DNA of 64,000 bases, from contig NZ_WVVV01000006.1 in the NCBI RefSeq assembly GCF_012911015.1, positions 212,830-276,829 of the forward strand, written 5' to 3'. Source of the stretch: Chelativorans sp. ZYF759. GTDB taxonomy: Bacteria; Pseudomonadota; Alphaproteobacteria; Rhizobiales; Rhizobiaceae. The notes below the pieces were generated by a model. The model searched no databases. It was not told the origin of the DNA and was given only the letters and a program-made list of their open reading frames with translations. Positions within the stretch are counted from its first letter, which is position 1. The number at the start of each line of letters is the position of its first letter. A program made the translations under genes and the position numbers. Of this stretch, positions 45,762 to 53,867 are shown piece by piece.

Positions 45762-46976
45762 ATGACCGAGCTGACCCGCCTTCCCATCCTCGTCGCGGGG
45801 ACCGGTCCGGCCGGCCTCATTGCCGCTCTGGCACTGGCGGACCAGCAGGTTCCGGTGGTGCTGGTCGGTCCGCGCGCGGCCGGCCGCGACGACCGGCGGA
45901 CGACCGCCCTGATGGGACCCTCTCTGATGCTGCTGGAGCGGCTCGGACTCGCCTCCCCGCTCGCCGCGAAAGCGGCGCCACTCGAGACCATGCGTATCAT
46001 CGATGCCACCTCCCGCCTGGTGCGGGCGCCGACGGTGACTTTCCGGGCCAGCGAGATCGGCGAAGAGTATTTCGGGCTCAACATTCCCAACGCCCATCTC
46101 AACGCCGTTCTCGAAGACGCCGTTTCCGCCCGTTCGCTCATTGATCGGCGCGAGACATTGGTGAGCGAATGGATGCCGGGTGTTGACCACATCTCCGCGC
46201 GGCTGGACGACGAGAGCTTCGTCAATGCCAGCCTCGCCGTTGCCGCGGATGGGCGGAACTCTCCCGCGCGCGAGGCCGCGGGTATCAGAACCTGGCGACG
46301 CGACCTGCCGCAGACGGCCATAGTCCTCAATTTCGCGCATAGCAGAGCGCATGGAGGCATCTCGACCGAATTTCACACCGAAACCGGGCCGTTCACGCAG
46401 GTCCCCCTGCCCGGCAACCGTTCAAGCCTGGTTTGGGTCGTGCGGCCCGAGACGGCCGACGAGCTTCTGCATCTCGATGACGACACGCTGTCGATGCGGA
46501 TCGAGAAGCGCATGGATTCGATGCTCGGACGCGTCTCCGTCGAGCCGGGGCGCCAGGCCTATCCGCTCGCCTCCGTGCTGCCTCATCGCTACGCGGCAAA
46601 GCGCATCATGCTGGTGGGCGAAGCCGGACACGTCTTCGCGCCGATCGGCGCGCAAGGGCTCAACCTGGGCATACGCGACATTGAGGCCATGGTGGACGTG
46701 GTCGGCAGATATGCCTCCGATCCGGGGTGCGATGCGGCTCTGGCCGCCTACGACCGCCGGCGACGGCCCGACGTGACGGCCCGTTCAGGCACCGTGGCGC
46801 TGCTCAACCGATCGCTCCTTTCGGATCTTCTGCCCTGGCAGCTGGCGCGCAGCGCGGGGCTCGGCGTGGTGGATGCCATTGCTCCCTTGCGGGCGTTCCT
46901 CATGCGCGAGGGCATGCGTCCCGGCACCGGCCTGACGGGCTTCCTGCGCCGTTCACCGGAACAGGTTCGGCGGTAG
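45762..46976 (+). CDS. UbiH/UbiF/COQ6 family FAD-dependent hydroxylase
   Basis: A 404-residue class A flavoprotein monooxygenase. The dinucleotide fold is GTGPAGLIAALAL near residue 13; the second FAD/NAD motif (DG) lies in AVAADGRNSPAREAAGI, and the ribityl-binding GEAGHVFAPIGAQGLNLGIRD at about 285 is the UbiH family signature. It probably hydroxylates a ubiquinone precursor ring, but which carbon cannot be told. AAAGGA precedes the ATG. Its 3' end overlaps the convergent AEC transporter gene by 24 bases. Confidence 0.9.
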   Translation: MTELTRLPILVAGTGPAGLIAALALADQQVPVVLVGPRAAGRDDRRTTALMGPSLMLLERLGLASPLAAKAAPLETMRIIDATSRLVRAPTVTFRASEIGEEYFGLNIPNAHLNAVLEDAVSARSLIDRRETLVSEWMPGVDHISARLDDESFVNASLAVAADGRNSPAREAAGIRTWRRDLPQTAIVLNFAHSRAHGGISTEFHTETGPFTQVPLPGNRSSLVWVVRPETADELLHLDDDTLSMRIEKRMDSMLGRVSVEPGRQAYPLASVLPHRYAAKRIMLVGEAGHVFAPIGAQGLNLGIRDIEAMVDVVGRYASDPGCDAALAAYDRRRRPDVTARSGTVALLNRSLLSDLLPWQLARSAGLGVVDAIAPLRAFLMREGMRPGTGLTGFLRRSPEQVRR

Positions 46977-47915
46977 CATGCCGGTCGTGATGGCGTAGAG
47001 CAGCGCCGTCAGCGTGAGGACGGAAATGATCGTTGTCAGCAGGATCGAGGCGGAAGCTCGCTCCACCCACACGCCATATTGCTGTCCGATGACAAAGACG
47101 TTGGTGGCGGTCGGCAGCGCCGCCATCATGACGGCGGTGTAGACCCAGACATCCGGAAAGTCTCCGATCGCGCTCAGGACGACGTAGCAGATCACCGGAT
47201 GGACGACGAGCTTGAGGGCGGCGATCAGGCCGAGTTCGCGTGGCACGCGCTTGAGCGGCCTCAACGCGAGTGTCACGCCCATGGCGAACAGGGCGCAAGG
47301 AGCGGCGGCCTGCGCCAGATATTGCAACAGACGATCGACGGCAACGGGTGGCTGGAACTGCAGCCAGGCAGCCAGCACGCCGGCCGCCGTGGCGATGATG
47401 AAGGGGTGGAAGGCGATCTGCCGCACGACCTTGAGGGCGACCTTCCAGCGTGATTCCCGCTCCTCGCCAGACAAGGCCATCATCAGCGGCGCGACGGCGA
47501 AATGCAGGATGTTCTCGAAGCAGAAGATCAGTGCCACGGGCACGGCCGCCGCCTCGCCGAAGGTCAGCAGGGCCAAGCCCGGCCCCATATAGCCGATATT
47601 GCCATAGGCGGCGGCCAGCCCCTTGACCGTGCTTTCGCCGATCCCGCTGGCCGAAAACAGCAGCGAGACGACGAACATCAGGGTGAACACGACATAGACG
47701 GAGAAGACGACCCCGAAAATGTAGGACCACTCGGTCAGCTCATCGACGGGCGTGCGCGCAATCAGCTGGAAAAAAAGAGCCGGCAGCGCGACATAGATGA
47801 CGAAGGTGTTCATCCAGCCGAGCGCCTCCAGCGGCTGCCGGGTTATCCGGGCAACCAGGGCGCCCAGAAAGATCATCCCGAAGAACGGCAGGACGAGGCC
47901 GACAATGTCCGTCAT
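46953..47915 (-). CDS. AEC family transporter
   Basis: A 320-residue membrane protein of the auxin-efflux-carrier family with about ten helices. The broken-helix segments typical of the fold are ALPALFFQLIA near 40 and YGNIGYMGPGLALL near 110; the C-terminal half has VMMAALPTATNVFVIGQQYG. Bacterial AEC proteins carry malate, malonate or other anions; the substrate here is unknown. AGGAAAG precedes the ATG at 47915. Confidence 0.9.
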   Translation of the reverse strand: MTDIVGLVLPFFGMIFLGALVARITRQPLEALGWMNTFVIYVALPALFFQLIARTPVDELTEWSYIFGVVFSVYVVFTLMFVVSLLFSASGIGESTVKGLAAAYGNIGYMGPGLALLTFGEAAAVPVALIFCFENILHFAVAPLMMALSGEERESRWKVALKVVRQIAFHPFIIATAAGVLAAWLQFQPPVAVDRLLQYLAQAAAPCALFAMGVTLALRPLKRVPRELGLIAALKLVVHPVICYVVLSAIGDFPDVWVYTAVMMAALPTATNVFVIGQQYGVWVERASASILLTTIISVLTLTALLYAITTGMLPPNLFR

Positions 47916-48046
47916 AGGCTTTCCTGCAGAAGGCGAATGCACCGGCGCTAGGCCAGCGTGAACTATGCGTCAAGGCCGAAGGCATTGAAATGCGTGGGCT
48001 GCTGGTCCAAATAGGCACAAGTAGCAGCAGGCCAGAAGTGCGTATC

Positions 48047-48379
48047 ATGACCGAGATCAGGGAAGCGAAGTTCAAGATCGGACAAGTCGTCCGGCACCGC
48101 CTGTTTCCGTTCCGCGGCGTGATCTTCGACGTTGATCCGGAGTTCAACAACACCGAGGAGTGGTACCAGGCGATCCCTGCGGAGGTTCGACCGCGGAAGG
48201 ATCAGCCCTTCTACCACCTGCTCGCCGAAAACGACGAAACCGAGTACGTGGCCTATGTCTCGGAGCAGAACCTCCTTGAAGACAGTTCCGGCCAGCCGCT
48301 CCGCCACCCCCAATTGGGCGAGTTCTTCGAACGCACCTCGGATGGCGGTTACGCCCCCCGCCCCTTCGCCACGCACTGA
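48047..48379 (+). CDS. hspQ: Heat shock protein HspQ
   Basis: A 110-residue HspQ/YccV-like protein. The family pattern is complete: AKFKIGQVVRHRLFPFRGVI, then DVDPEFNNTEEWYQAIP and QPFYHLLAENDETEYVAYVS. HspQ binds DNA or acts as a specificity factor for Lon protease in enterobacteria. The ATG at 48047 gives the normal N-terminus; the open frame extends 19 codons upstream without family resemblance. Confidence 0.93.
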   Translation: MTEIREAKFKIGQVVRHRLFPFRGVIFDVDPEFNNTEEWYQAIPAEVRPRKDQPFYHLLAENDETEYVAYVSEQNLLEDSSGQPLRHPQLGEFFERTSDGGYAPRPFATH

Positions 48380-48402
48380 GGCGAAACCTTCATCGGGGCA
48401 GA

Positions 48403-48431
48403 TTGAAGTCTCGCATCACGCTCGCTATTTG
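48403..48431 (+). promoter_or_regulatory. Candidate promoter of sbtA-sbtB
   Basis: TTGAAG at 48403, a 17-base spacer and TATTTG at 48426 lie 45 bases before the sbtA ATG, downstream of the hspQ stop. Confidence 0.4.
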
Positions 48432-48475
48432 ACTGGTCGCCCGTCCGACTGGTGGCAGGCGTCTGCGGGGCAATC

Positions 48476-49429
48476 ATGGAAACGCTGCTTTCTCCGGTCA
48501 TATTGTTCTTCGTGCTCGGAGCGGCGGCGGCATTCGCGCGTTCGGACCTTTCCATTCCGGAAGCCATTGCCAAGGGTCTTGCGCTTTATCTGATGGCCGC
48601 CATCGGCCTGAAGGGCGGCGTCCAGGTTTCCGAGGCGGGCTTCTCGACGGAAATGCTTGCCGCGGCGGTGGCCGGTCTCGTCCTGTCGATCGTGATCCCG
48701 CTTCCGGTCTTCTTCCTGCTGCGGCGTGTGGGACGCCTCGATGCCATCAATGCGGCCGCGGTCGCCGCCCATTACGGTTCGGTGAGCGTGGTGACCTTCG
48801 TTACCGGCGTGGAGGTGCTGACCACCTCCGGACTGCCGCCGGCCGGCTATCTCGTCGCCGTCCTGGCAATCATGGAAACCCCCGCCATCATCGTCGGTCT
48901 CCTGCTGGCGCGCGGCGGGATGAAAAGCGAAGGTCACGGGCGGGCCGACCTGCTGCGCGAGACGCTGCTGAACGGGTCGGTGGTTCTGCTTCTCGGCAGC
49001 TTCATGATCGGCCTGGTCGCCGGCAGCGATGGGTTCGCACCCATCGCCCCCGTCTTCGAAACGGCCTTTCGCGGCGTGCTCTGCCTGTTCCTGCTCGACA
49101 TGGGGCTGGTGGCGGCCCGGCGCATCATGGAATCGCGGTCCCTGACGCTCAGGCTCGCCATGCTGGGAGTGGCCTTTGCACTCGTCAACGGCACTATCGG
49201 CGTTGTCGTCGGGGCGGCGATAGGGCTCGATGTGGGCAGCGCTGCCGGGCTCGGCATCCTGGCGGCGAGCGCGTCGTACATCGCGGTGCCGGCAGCCATG
49301 CGGATGGCACTTCCCGAAGCCGATGCCGGGCTCTATCTCTCGATGTCACTGGGGGTCACCTTTCCCTTCAACATCGTCGCCGGCATCCCGCTCTACACGC
49401 TGCTCGCGCAATGGATCGTCTCGCCATGA
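48476..49429 (+). CDS. Sodium-dependent bicarbonate transporter family protein (SbtA-like)
   Basis: A 317-residue membrane protein of the SbtA family, about ten helices in two inverted halves. Landmarks are IPEAIAKGLALYLMAAIGLKGG near residue 28, AAAVAAHYGSVSVVTFV near 100, and ILAASASYIAVPAAMRMALPEADAGLYL near 277. SbtA is the cyanobacterial Na+/bicarbonate symporter; homologues outside cyanobacteria are widespread and their substrate is less certain. The ATG overlaps nothing upstream; its stop overlaps the next gene as ATGA. Confidence 0.88.
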   Translation: METLLSPVILFFVLGAAAAFARSDLSIPEAIAKGLALYLMAAIGLKGGVQVSEAGFSTEMLAAAVAGLVLSIVIPLPVFFLLRRVGRLDAINAAAVAAHYGSVSVVTFVTGVEVLTTSGLPPAGYLVAVLAIMETPAIIVGLLLARGGMKSEGHGRADLLRETLLNGSVVLLLGSFMIGLVAGSDGFAPIAPVFETAFRGVLCLFLLDMGLVAARRIMESRSLTLRLAMLGVAFALVNGTIGVVVGAAIGLDVGSAAGLGILAASASYIAVPAAMRMALPEADAGLYLSMSLGVTFPFNIVAGIPLYTLLAQWIVSP

Positions 49430-49737
49430 CCACCACGACATCCAAGATCAAGATCGAAATCCTGGTCGATGCGCCGCTCGTGCGCCGTGTGACCGAACTG
49501 GCCGAAAGCGTCGGTGTAACCGGCTACACGCTGATGCGCACGATCGCCGGTTCGGGCCGCGGAGGACGCTGGAACGAGGACCAGATATCCGGCGCCCAAA
49601 CCAAGATCGTGTTCGTGACCATCACCGGCCCGCGTCGTGCCGAAGCGTTGATCGAGGCTCTGAAGCCCCTGCTCGACAGCCATGGTCTGATGCTGACCAA
49701 AAGCGTGGTGGAAGTCGTGCGCGGCGATCGGTTCTGA
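49426..49737 (+). CDS. PII-like signalling protein (SbtB-like)
   Basis: A 103-residue PII-superfamily trimer protein. It begins with the first strand [20 protein letters not shown], has a T-loop region [18 protein letters not shown], and a second beta-alpha unit [20 protein letters not shown]. It lacks the C-terminal cysteine loop of redox-sensing SbtB. SbtB binds adenine nucleotides including cAMP and controls SbtA. The 4-base ATGA overlap with the SbtA-like gene makes functional pairing very likely. Confidence 0.85.
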   Translation: MTTTTSKIKIEILVDAPLVRRVTELAESVGVTGYTLMRTIAGSGRGGRWNEDQISGAQTKIVFVTITGPRRAEALIEALKPLLDSHGLMLTKSVVEVVRGDRF

Positions 49738-49804
49738 TGCGTGCTTTGCAGGCGCAGAGCCCCGTGCTAGTTCGTCTCCTCCCGTCATTCAGAGGCTCCA
49801 GGTG

Positions 49805-50566
49805 ATGGATTCCCTAGCTTTCACTGCGGCCGACACGGAAGAAGCTCAGTTGGCGGCCAAAAGACTGTCGGCGCTTTATGGTCATGCGGGCATCGGGGAA
49901 GCCGACGTCATCGTGCCGCTGGGGGGGGACGGCTTCATGCTGCAGACCATCCACCAGCACATGGGGTCGGGTCGTCGCATCTACGGCATGAATCGCGGCT
50001 CCACCGGCTTCCTGATGAACGAATATGCCGAGGAGGGGCTGCGCCAGCGCATCCTGGACGCGATTGCCGAAACGATTCGGCCGCTCGAGATGGTGGCCAC
50101 GCGCAAGGACGGTTCCAGCGAGACCATGCTCGCCATCAACGAGGTCGCCCTTTTCCGGCAATCGGCCCAGGCGGCCAAGATCCGCATCACGGTGGACGAC
50201 AAGGTGCGGCTTGAAGAACTGATCTGCGATGGAGTCATGGTCGCGACGCCTGCGGGCTCGACAGCCTACAACCTGTCGGCGCATGGGCCGATCCTGCCGC
50301 TTGACGCGCCGCTGCTCGCGCTCACTCCGGTCAGCCCCTTCCGCCCGCGGCGGTGGCGGGGGGCGCTCTTGCCCAATCGTTCCACGGTGCGGTTCGACGT
50401 GCTTGAGGAGGACAAGCGGCCGGTAAATGCGGTTGCCGACCACTCAGAGGTCAAATCGGTCCGCTCGGTCACGGTGCGCGAGACCCGCAAGGCGACGGTG
50501 TCGTTGCTGTTCGATGCCGGCCACTCCTGGGACGAGCGCATCCTCAGCGAGCAGTTCCGCTACTAA
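49805..50566 (+). CDS. nadK: NAD kinase
   Basis: A 253-residue NAD kinase that makes NADP. The catalytic GGDG motif is in [13 protein letters not shown] near residue 39, the nucleotide segment [12 protein letters not shown] follows, and the second conserved loop is [22 protein letters not shown]. The ending is the beta-sandwich typical of the family. ATG (49805) is preceded by an in-frame GTG. Codons for the GGDG motif include a run of eight G at 49921-49928. It is 67 bases after the SbtB-like gene. Confidence 0.96.
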   Translation: MDSLAFTAADTEEAQLAAKRLSALYGHAGIGEADVIVPLGGDGFMLQTIHQHMGSGRRIYGMNRGSTGFLMNEYAEEGLRQRILDAIAETIRPLEMVATRKDGSSETMLAINEVALFRQSAQAAKIRITVDDKVRLEELICDGVMVATPAGSTAYNLSAHGPILPLDAPLLALTPVSPFRPRRWRGALLPNRSTVRFDVLEEDKRPVNAVADHSEVKSVRSVTVRETRKATVSLLFDAGHSWDERILSEQFRY

Positions 50567-50638
50567 CCAGCTGTTTCTGCAAAGACATAGGTGGGTGGGC
50601 ATCGATCATGCCCAGGCTCGCTGCTTCCGGTCCGGTCG

Positions 50639-50723
50639 TGGTGGAGGGGGCTGGATTCGAACCAGCGTAGGCATAGCCAACGGATTTACAGTCCGTCTCC
50701 TTTAACCACTCGGACACCCCTCC
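50639..50723 (-). tRNA. tRNA-Tyr (GUA)
   Basis: An 85-base class II tRNA on the minus strand. Acceptor GGAGGGG pairs with CCCCTCC, followed by discriminator A and encoded CCA. The anticodon stem ACGGA/TCCGT encloses CTGTAAA, giving GUA. A long variable arm (GGCTATGCC-type) is present. The T arm has GGTTCGAATCC. Confidence 0.96.
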
Positions 50724-50880
50724 AAAACCGTTACCGGAGCACGTGCGAGCTTCGCGAGGCCGGTCTGGCCGGAGCCGGCTGACCATCGCGATGGGCCTTA
50801 TGGCGGGCCGCTTCCGGGCTGTCAACCGCTATCGGCGCGATAGACGTGGCGGGCGGGAGCGACACGGGATATAGGGGGCG

Positions 50881-51708
50881 ATGAGCCAGAAAAAGTCGAC
50901 CCACACGCCCAAGGACAGCCACTACGCCCGCCTGCGGCGCCAGCATCGCGACAGCGTGGCGGAAACCGCAGCACCGGCCGAAGACGGTCTTGTGCGCCTG
51001 TACGGCCTGCACACCGTGCGGGCTGCCATCGCCAATCCCAGGCGGCGTATCCACAGGCTGCTTGCCTCCCGTAACGCGCTGGCGCGTCTCGATCTCGCCA
51101 ATTCAGGCACCCTGCCCTTTCCCGTGGAAATGGTCGAGCCCAAGGAAATCGACCGGTTGACGGGTGCGGATGCCGTTCACCAGGGGGTTCTGGCCGAGGC
51201 CGAGCCGCTGAAGCCCAAGCCGCTTTCGGCACTGGGCGACACCGCGCTCGTGCTGGTGCTCGACCAGGTGACGGACCCGCACAATGTCGGCGCAATCATG
51301 CGCTCGGCCGTCGCGTTCGGCGCCGGCGCGCTGATCACCACCGCGCGTCACAGCCCATCGGAAAGCGGAGTCCTGGCCAAGTCCGCGTCAGGCGCGCTGG
51401 AGCACATCGATCATCTGGAAGTGCGCAATCTCGCCGTAGCGCTGCAGGAATTGCAGGAAGCGGGCTATCAGACCGTCGGCCTCGATTCGGAAGGTCCGGA
51501 CGTGCTCGAGAAGAGCTTTGCAGGCGACAGGATCGCCCTGGTGCTCGGCGCTGAGGGCAAGGGTCTGCGACAAAAGACGCGCGAGACGGTGGACCTGCTC
51601 GCCCGCCTCGATCTCGAAGGCGCGATCCGCTCGCTGAACGTGTCGAACGCGGCTGCCGTCGCCATGTATGCCGCCCGCCGGCACCTCGCCGGTGCCGGCG
51701 GGCGGTAA
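50881..51708 (+). CDS. rlmB: 23S rRNA (guanosine-2'-O-)-methyltransferase RlmB
   Basis: A 275-residue SpoU/TrmH-family (SPOUT) methyltransferase for G2251 of 23S rRNA. After a basic start the substrate-binding domain begins RLYGLHTVRAAIANP; SPOUT motif 1 is LVLDQVTDPHNVGAIMRSA, motif 2 is LVLGAEGKGLR and motif 3 is SLNVSNAAAVAMY. The final codons form one arm of a perfect 15-bp inverted repeat. AGGGGG precedes the ATG. It faces the DUF3126 gene tail to tail. Confidence 0.95.
   Translation: MSQKKSTHTPKDSHYARLRRQHRDSVAETAAPAEDGLVRLYGLHTVRAAIANPRRRIHRLLASRNALARLDLANSGTLPFPVEMVEPKEIDRLTGADAVHQGVLAEAEPLKPKPLSALGDTALVLVLDQVTDPHNVGAIMRSAVAFGAGALITTARHSPSESGVLAKSASGALEHIDHLEVRNLAVALQELQEAGYQTVGLDSEGPDVLEKSFAGDRIALVLGAEGKGLRQKTRETVDLLARLDLEGAIRSLNVSNAAAVAMYAARRHLAGAGGR
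51671..51705. terminator. Perfect 15-bp inverted repeat at the rlmB 3' end
   Basis: Arms 51671-51685 and 51691-51705 are exact reverse complements, separated by five bases, and lie within the last rlmB codons, ending just before the stop. Between convergent genes this could terminate or protect both transcripts. There is no T-run on either side, so the role is inferred. Confidence 0.5.
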
Positions 51709-51715
51709 TCGAATG

Positions 51716-51925
51716 TCAGTCGAGATCGATGTCGAGAATCGCCATCGAGAAATTGTAGGACAGGTCGCCGTCCTCCTCGTCGCGGAAGATGACGCCGAGG
51801 AACTCCTCGCCGACATAGAGCTCCGCCGAATCCTGCTTCTGCGGCCTCGCCCTGACCTGCAGGGTGGGGTTGTTGAAGGTGCGCTTGAAATAGGCTTCGA
51901 GCTTGCGGATTTCTTCCGGCTTCAA
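51716..51925 (-). CDS. DUF3126 family protein
   Basis: A 69-residue protein of the DUF3126 family, widespread in alphaproteobacteria. It starts with KPEEIRKLEAYFKRTFNNPT and ends with an acidic strand region DEEDGDLSYNFSMAILDIDLD. The start codon is TTG at 51925, supported by GGAG seven bases upstream and by the absence of an in-frame ATG at the N-terminus. Function unknown. Confidence 0.88.
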   Translation of the reverse strand: MKPEEIRKLEAYFKRTFNNPTLQVRARPQKQDSAELYVGEEFLGVIFRDEEDGDLSYNFSMAILDIDLD

Positions 51926-52036
51926 GAGGCTTCTCCGATGCGTTCTTGTTTGGGCTATGGGCGCGCTTCTGACACGCCGAGCGTCAGCCTGTAAAGGGTA
52001 CAGGCCCTGCTTCGGTTCCCAGAGATTTTCTGACGG

Positions 52037-52858
52037 TCAGTGATCGCCGTTCAAAAGCTGATCCATCGCGCGCGAAGGCTCGTCGCACCCGGTCTCGCCG
52101 ACAATGCGCGCAGGGACACCCGCAACCGTCTTGTTGTGGGGAACGGATTTCAACACGACCGATCCGGCCGCGACCTTGGTGCAATGGCCAATCTCGATAT
52201 TGCCGAGAATCTTGGCGCCGGCACCGATCAGAACGCCATGTCGGATCTTGGGGTGCCGATCCCCGCCAGCCTTGCCCGTGCCGCCCAGCGTGACGCCGTG
52301 GAGCATCGACACGTTGTCCTCGACGACGGCGGTCTCGCCGACCACCAGCCCGGTGGCGTGGTCGATGAAGATACCCTTGCCGATCCGAGAGCCCGGATGG
52401 ATGTCGGTCTGGAAGACAGCGGACGAACGGCTCTGCAGATAGAGCGCGAAGTCACGGCGGCCATTGTGCCAGAGCCAGTGCGCGAGGCGATGCGTCTGAA
52501 CGGCGTGAAAGCCCTTGAAATACAAGACCGGCATCATGAAACGGTCGCATGCCGGATCGCGATCGTAATAGGCTTGGATATCGACCCTGACGATGCCGTC
52601 CCATTCGGGCTCGGCGGCGATCATTGTCTTGTAAGTCTGCCGGATCAGATCCGCGCTCATGTCGGGATGATCAAGCCGTTCCGACAGGCGATGGATGACG
52701 GCGTCTTCAAGCCGATCGTGGTTGATGATGGTCGAATAGAGAAAGGCCGCAAGCAAGGGGTCGCGTGCAACCGCCTCTTCCGCTTCCTTGCGGATAGAAG
52801 ACCATATGGGATCGATCGGCTGGACCGTCCCGGTCCTCATGGCGCTGGCACTGTTCAT
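52037..52858 (-). CDS. cysE: Serine O-acetyltransferase
   Basis: A 273-residue CysE that acetylates L-serine for cysteine synthesis. The helical N-terminal domain covers about 15-140; the left-handed beta-helix follows with hexapeptide repeats, the catalytic histidine regions DIHPGSRIGKGIFIDHATG and NVSMLHGVTLGGTG, and the PKIRHGVLIGAGAKILGN coil. The flexible tail that binds CysK ends LLNGDH rather than with a terminal Ile, so complex formation with CysK by the classical terminal isoleucine is not expected. GGAGGCGAAG precedes the ATG. Confidence 0.95.
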   Translation of the reverse strand: MNSASAMRTGTVQPIDPIWSSIRKEAEEAVARDPLLAAFLYSTIINHDRLEDAVIHRLSERLDHPDMSADLIRQTYKTMIAAEPEWDGIVRVDIQAYYDRDPACDRFMMPVLYFKGFHAVQTHRLAHWLWHNGRRDFALYLQSRSSAVFQTDIHPGSRIGKGIFIDHATGLVVGETAVVEDNVSMLHGVTLGGTGKAGGDRHPKIRHGVLIGAGAKILGNIEIGHCTKVAAGSVVLKSVPHNKTVAGVPARIVGETGCDEPSRAMDQLLNGDH

Positions 52859-52969
52859 CTTCGCCTCCATGGCCATCGGCGCTTGCCCTGCCAAAACATA
52901 GTCTCTACTCCCAAAAGCGTCTCGTATGAACCGCATTTTGCTTAACCGACCTTCAATGGGAATTGATGC

Positions 52970-53767
52970 ATGGCGATTCAAGATGTCGGCGGAAAATGGA
53001 TTTCGGTGCAGATCAGCGGTGACGGCATCGCCACCATCCTTCTCGACCGCCCGAACAAGAAGAACGCGCTCGATTTCGAAAGCTGGCGCGCACTGGCCGC
53101 ATCGTTCGCGCAACTTGCCGACAATGCGCATCTTCGGGTTGCGGTCCTCGGCTCGACAGGGTCCGACTTCTGTGCCGGTGCCGACATCGCAGAATTCGAC
53201 ACGATGCGCGGCGATCCCGATGCGGCACGCATCTACGAGGCGGCGAACTCGGCGGCTTTTGCCGCGATCCGCAATTTCCCCGTGCCCACGATCGCAGCCA
53301 TTCGGGGCATCTGCTTCGGGGGCGGCTTCGGTCTCGCAGCAGCCTGCGACTTGCGCCTTGCCTCCCGCGATGCCCGCTTCGCGGTTCCAGCCGCGCGGTT
53401 GGGCCTGGCCTATCCCGTCGATGCGATGGCAGACATCGTTCACGCTCTCGGGCCCCAAATCGCGCGCCACCTGACATTCACCGGGACCAGCCTTGCAGCG
53501 GAAGAGGCGCTGGCGGCCGGCTTCCTCCTGGAAGTCGCCGACGGCGATCCATTCGATCGCGCCATGGCCATCGCTTCGACCATTGCCACCAATGCCCCCC
53601 TTTCGGTGCGCGCATCAAAGGCGTCCATCGGGGCAGTGCTCTCTGGCAGGCCGGAAGATGCCGAGCGCGCAGGGCGGATCGGCGATGCCACTTTCGCCAG
53701 CTCCGATTACGCCGAGGGCCGTGAAGCATTCAGAACCCGACGCCAACCGAAATTCCGAGGCGAATGA
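52970..53767 (+). CDS. Crotonase superfamily protein (enoyl-CoA hydratase-like) lacking both hydratase glutamates
   Basis: A 265-residue crotonase-fold protein. The first oxyanion-hole segment is C68-A-G-A-D-I and the second GGG at 117-119. However the two acid/base glutamates of enoyl-CoA hydratase are missing: the position in GGG-x-E-LA holds G121 and the one in P-E-x-x-LG holds A141. It should still bind acyl-CoA thioesters but is unlikely to be a standard hydratase; isomerase, hydrolase or decarboxylase activity are alternatives. It is divergent from cysE. No beta-oxidation gene is adjacent. Confidence 0.85.
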   Translation: MAIQDVGGKWISVQISGDGIATILLDRPNKKNALDFESWRALAASFAQLADNAHLRVAVLGSTGSDFCAGADIAEFDTMRGDPDAARIYEAANSAAFAAIRNFPVPTIAAIRGICFGGGFGLAAACDLRLASRDARFAVPAARLGLAYPVDAMADIVHALGPQIARHLTFTGTSLAAEEALAAGFLLEVADGDPFDRAMAIASTIATNAPLSVRASKASIGAVLSGRPEDAERAGRIGDATFASSDYAEGREAFRTRRQPKFRGE

Positions 53768-53867
53768 GGATTGCCGACACGAGCTGTCACCAGATTCGGC
53801 GTTCGCTCTTGCCCGGATACCGAAATTGAGGTCGCTGGTTCGCCGAGACAAAAAGCAAGGCACCCAT

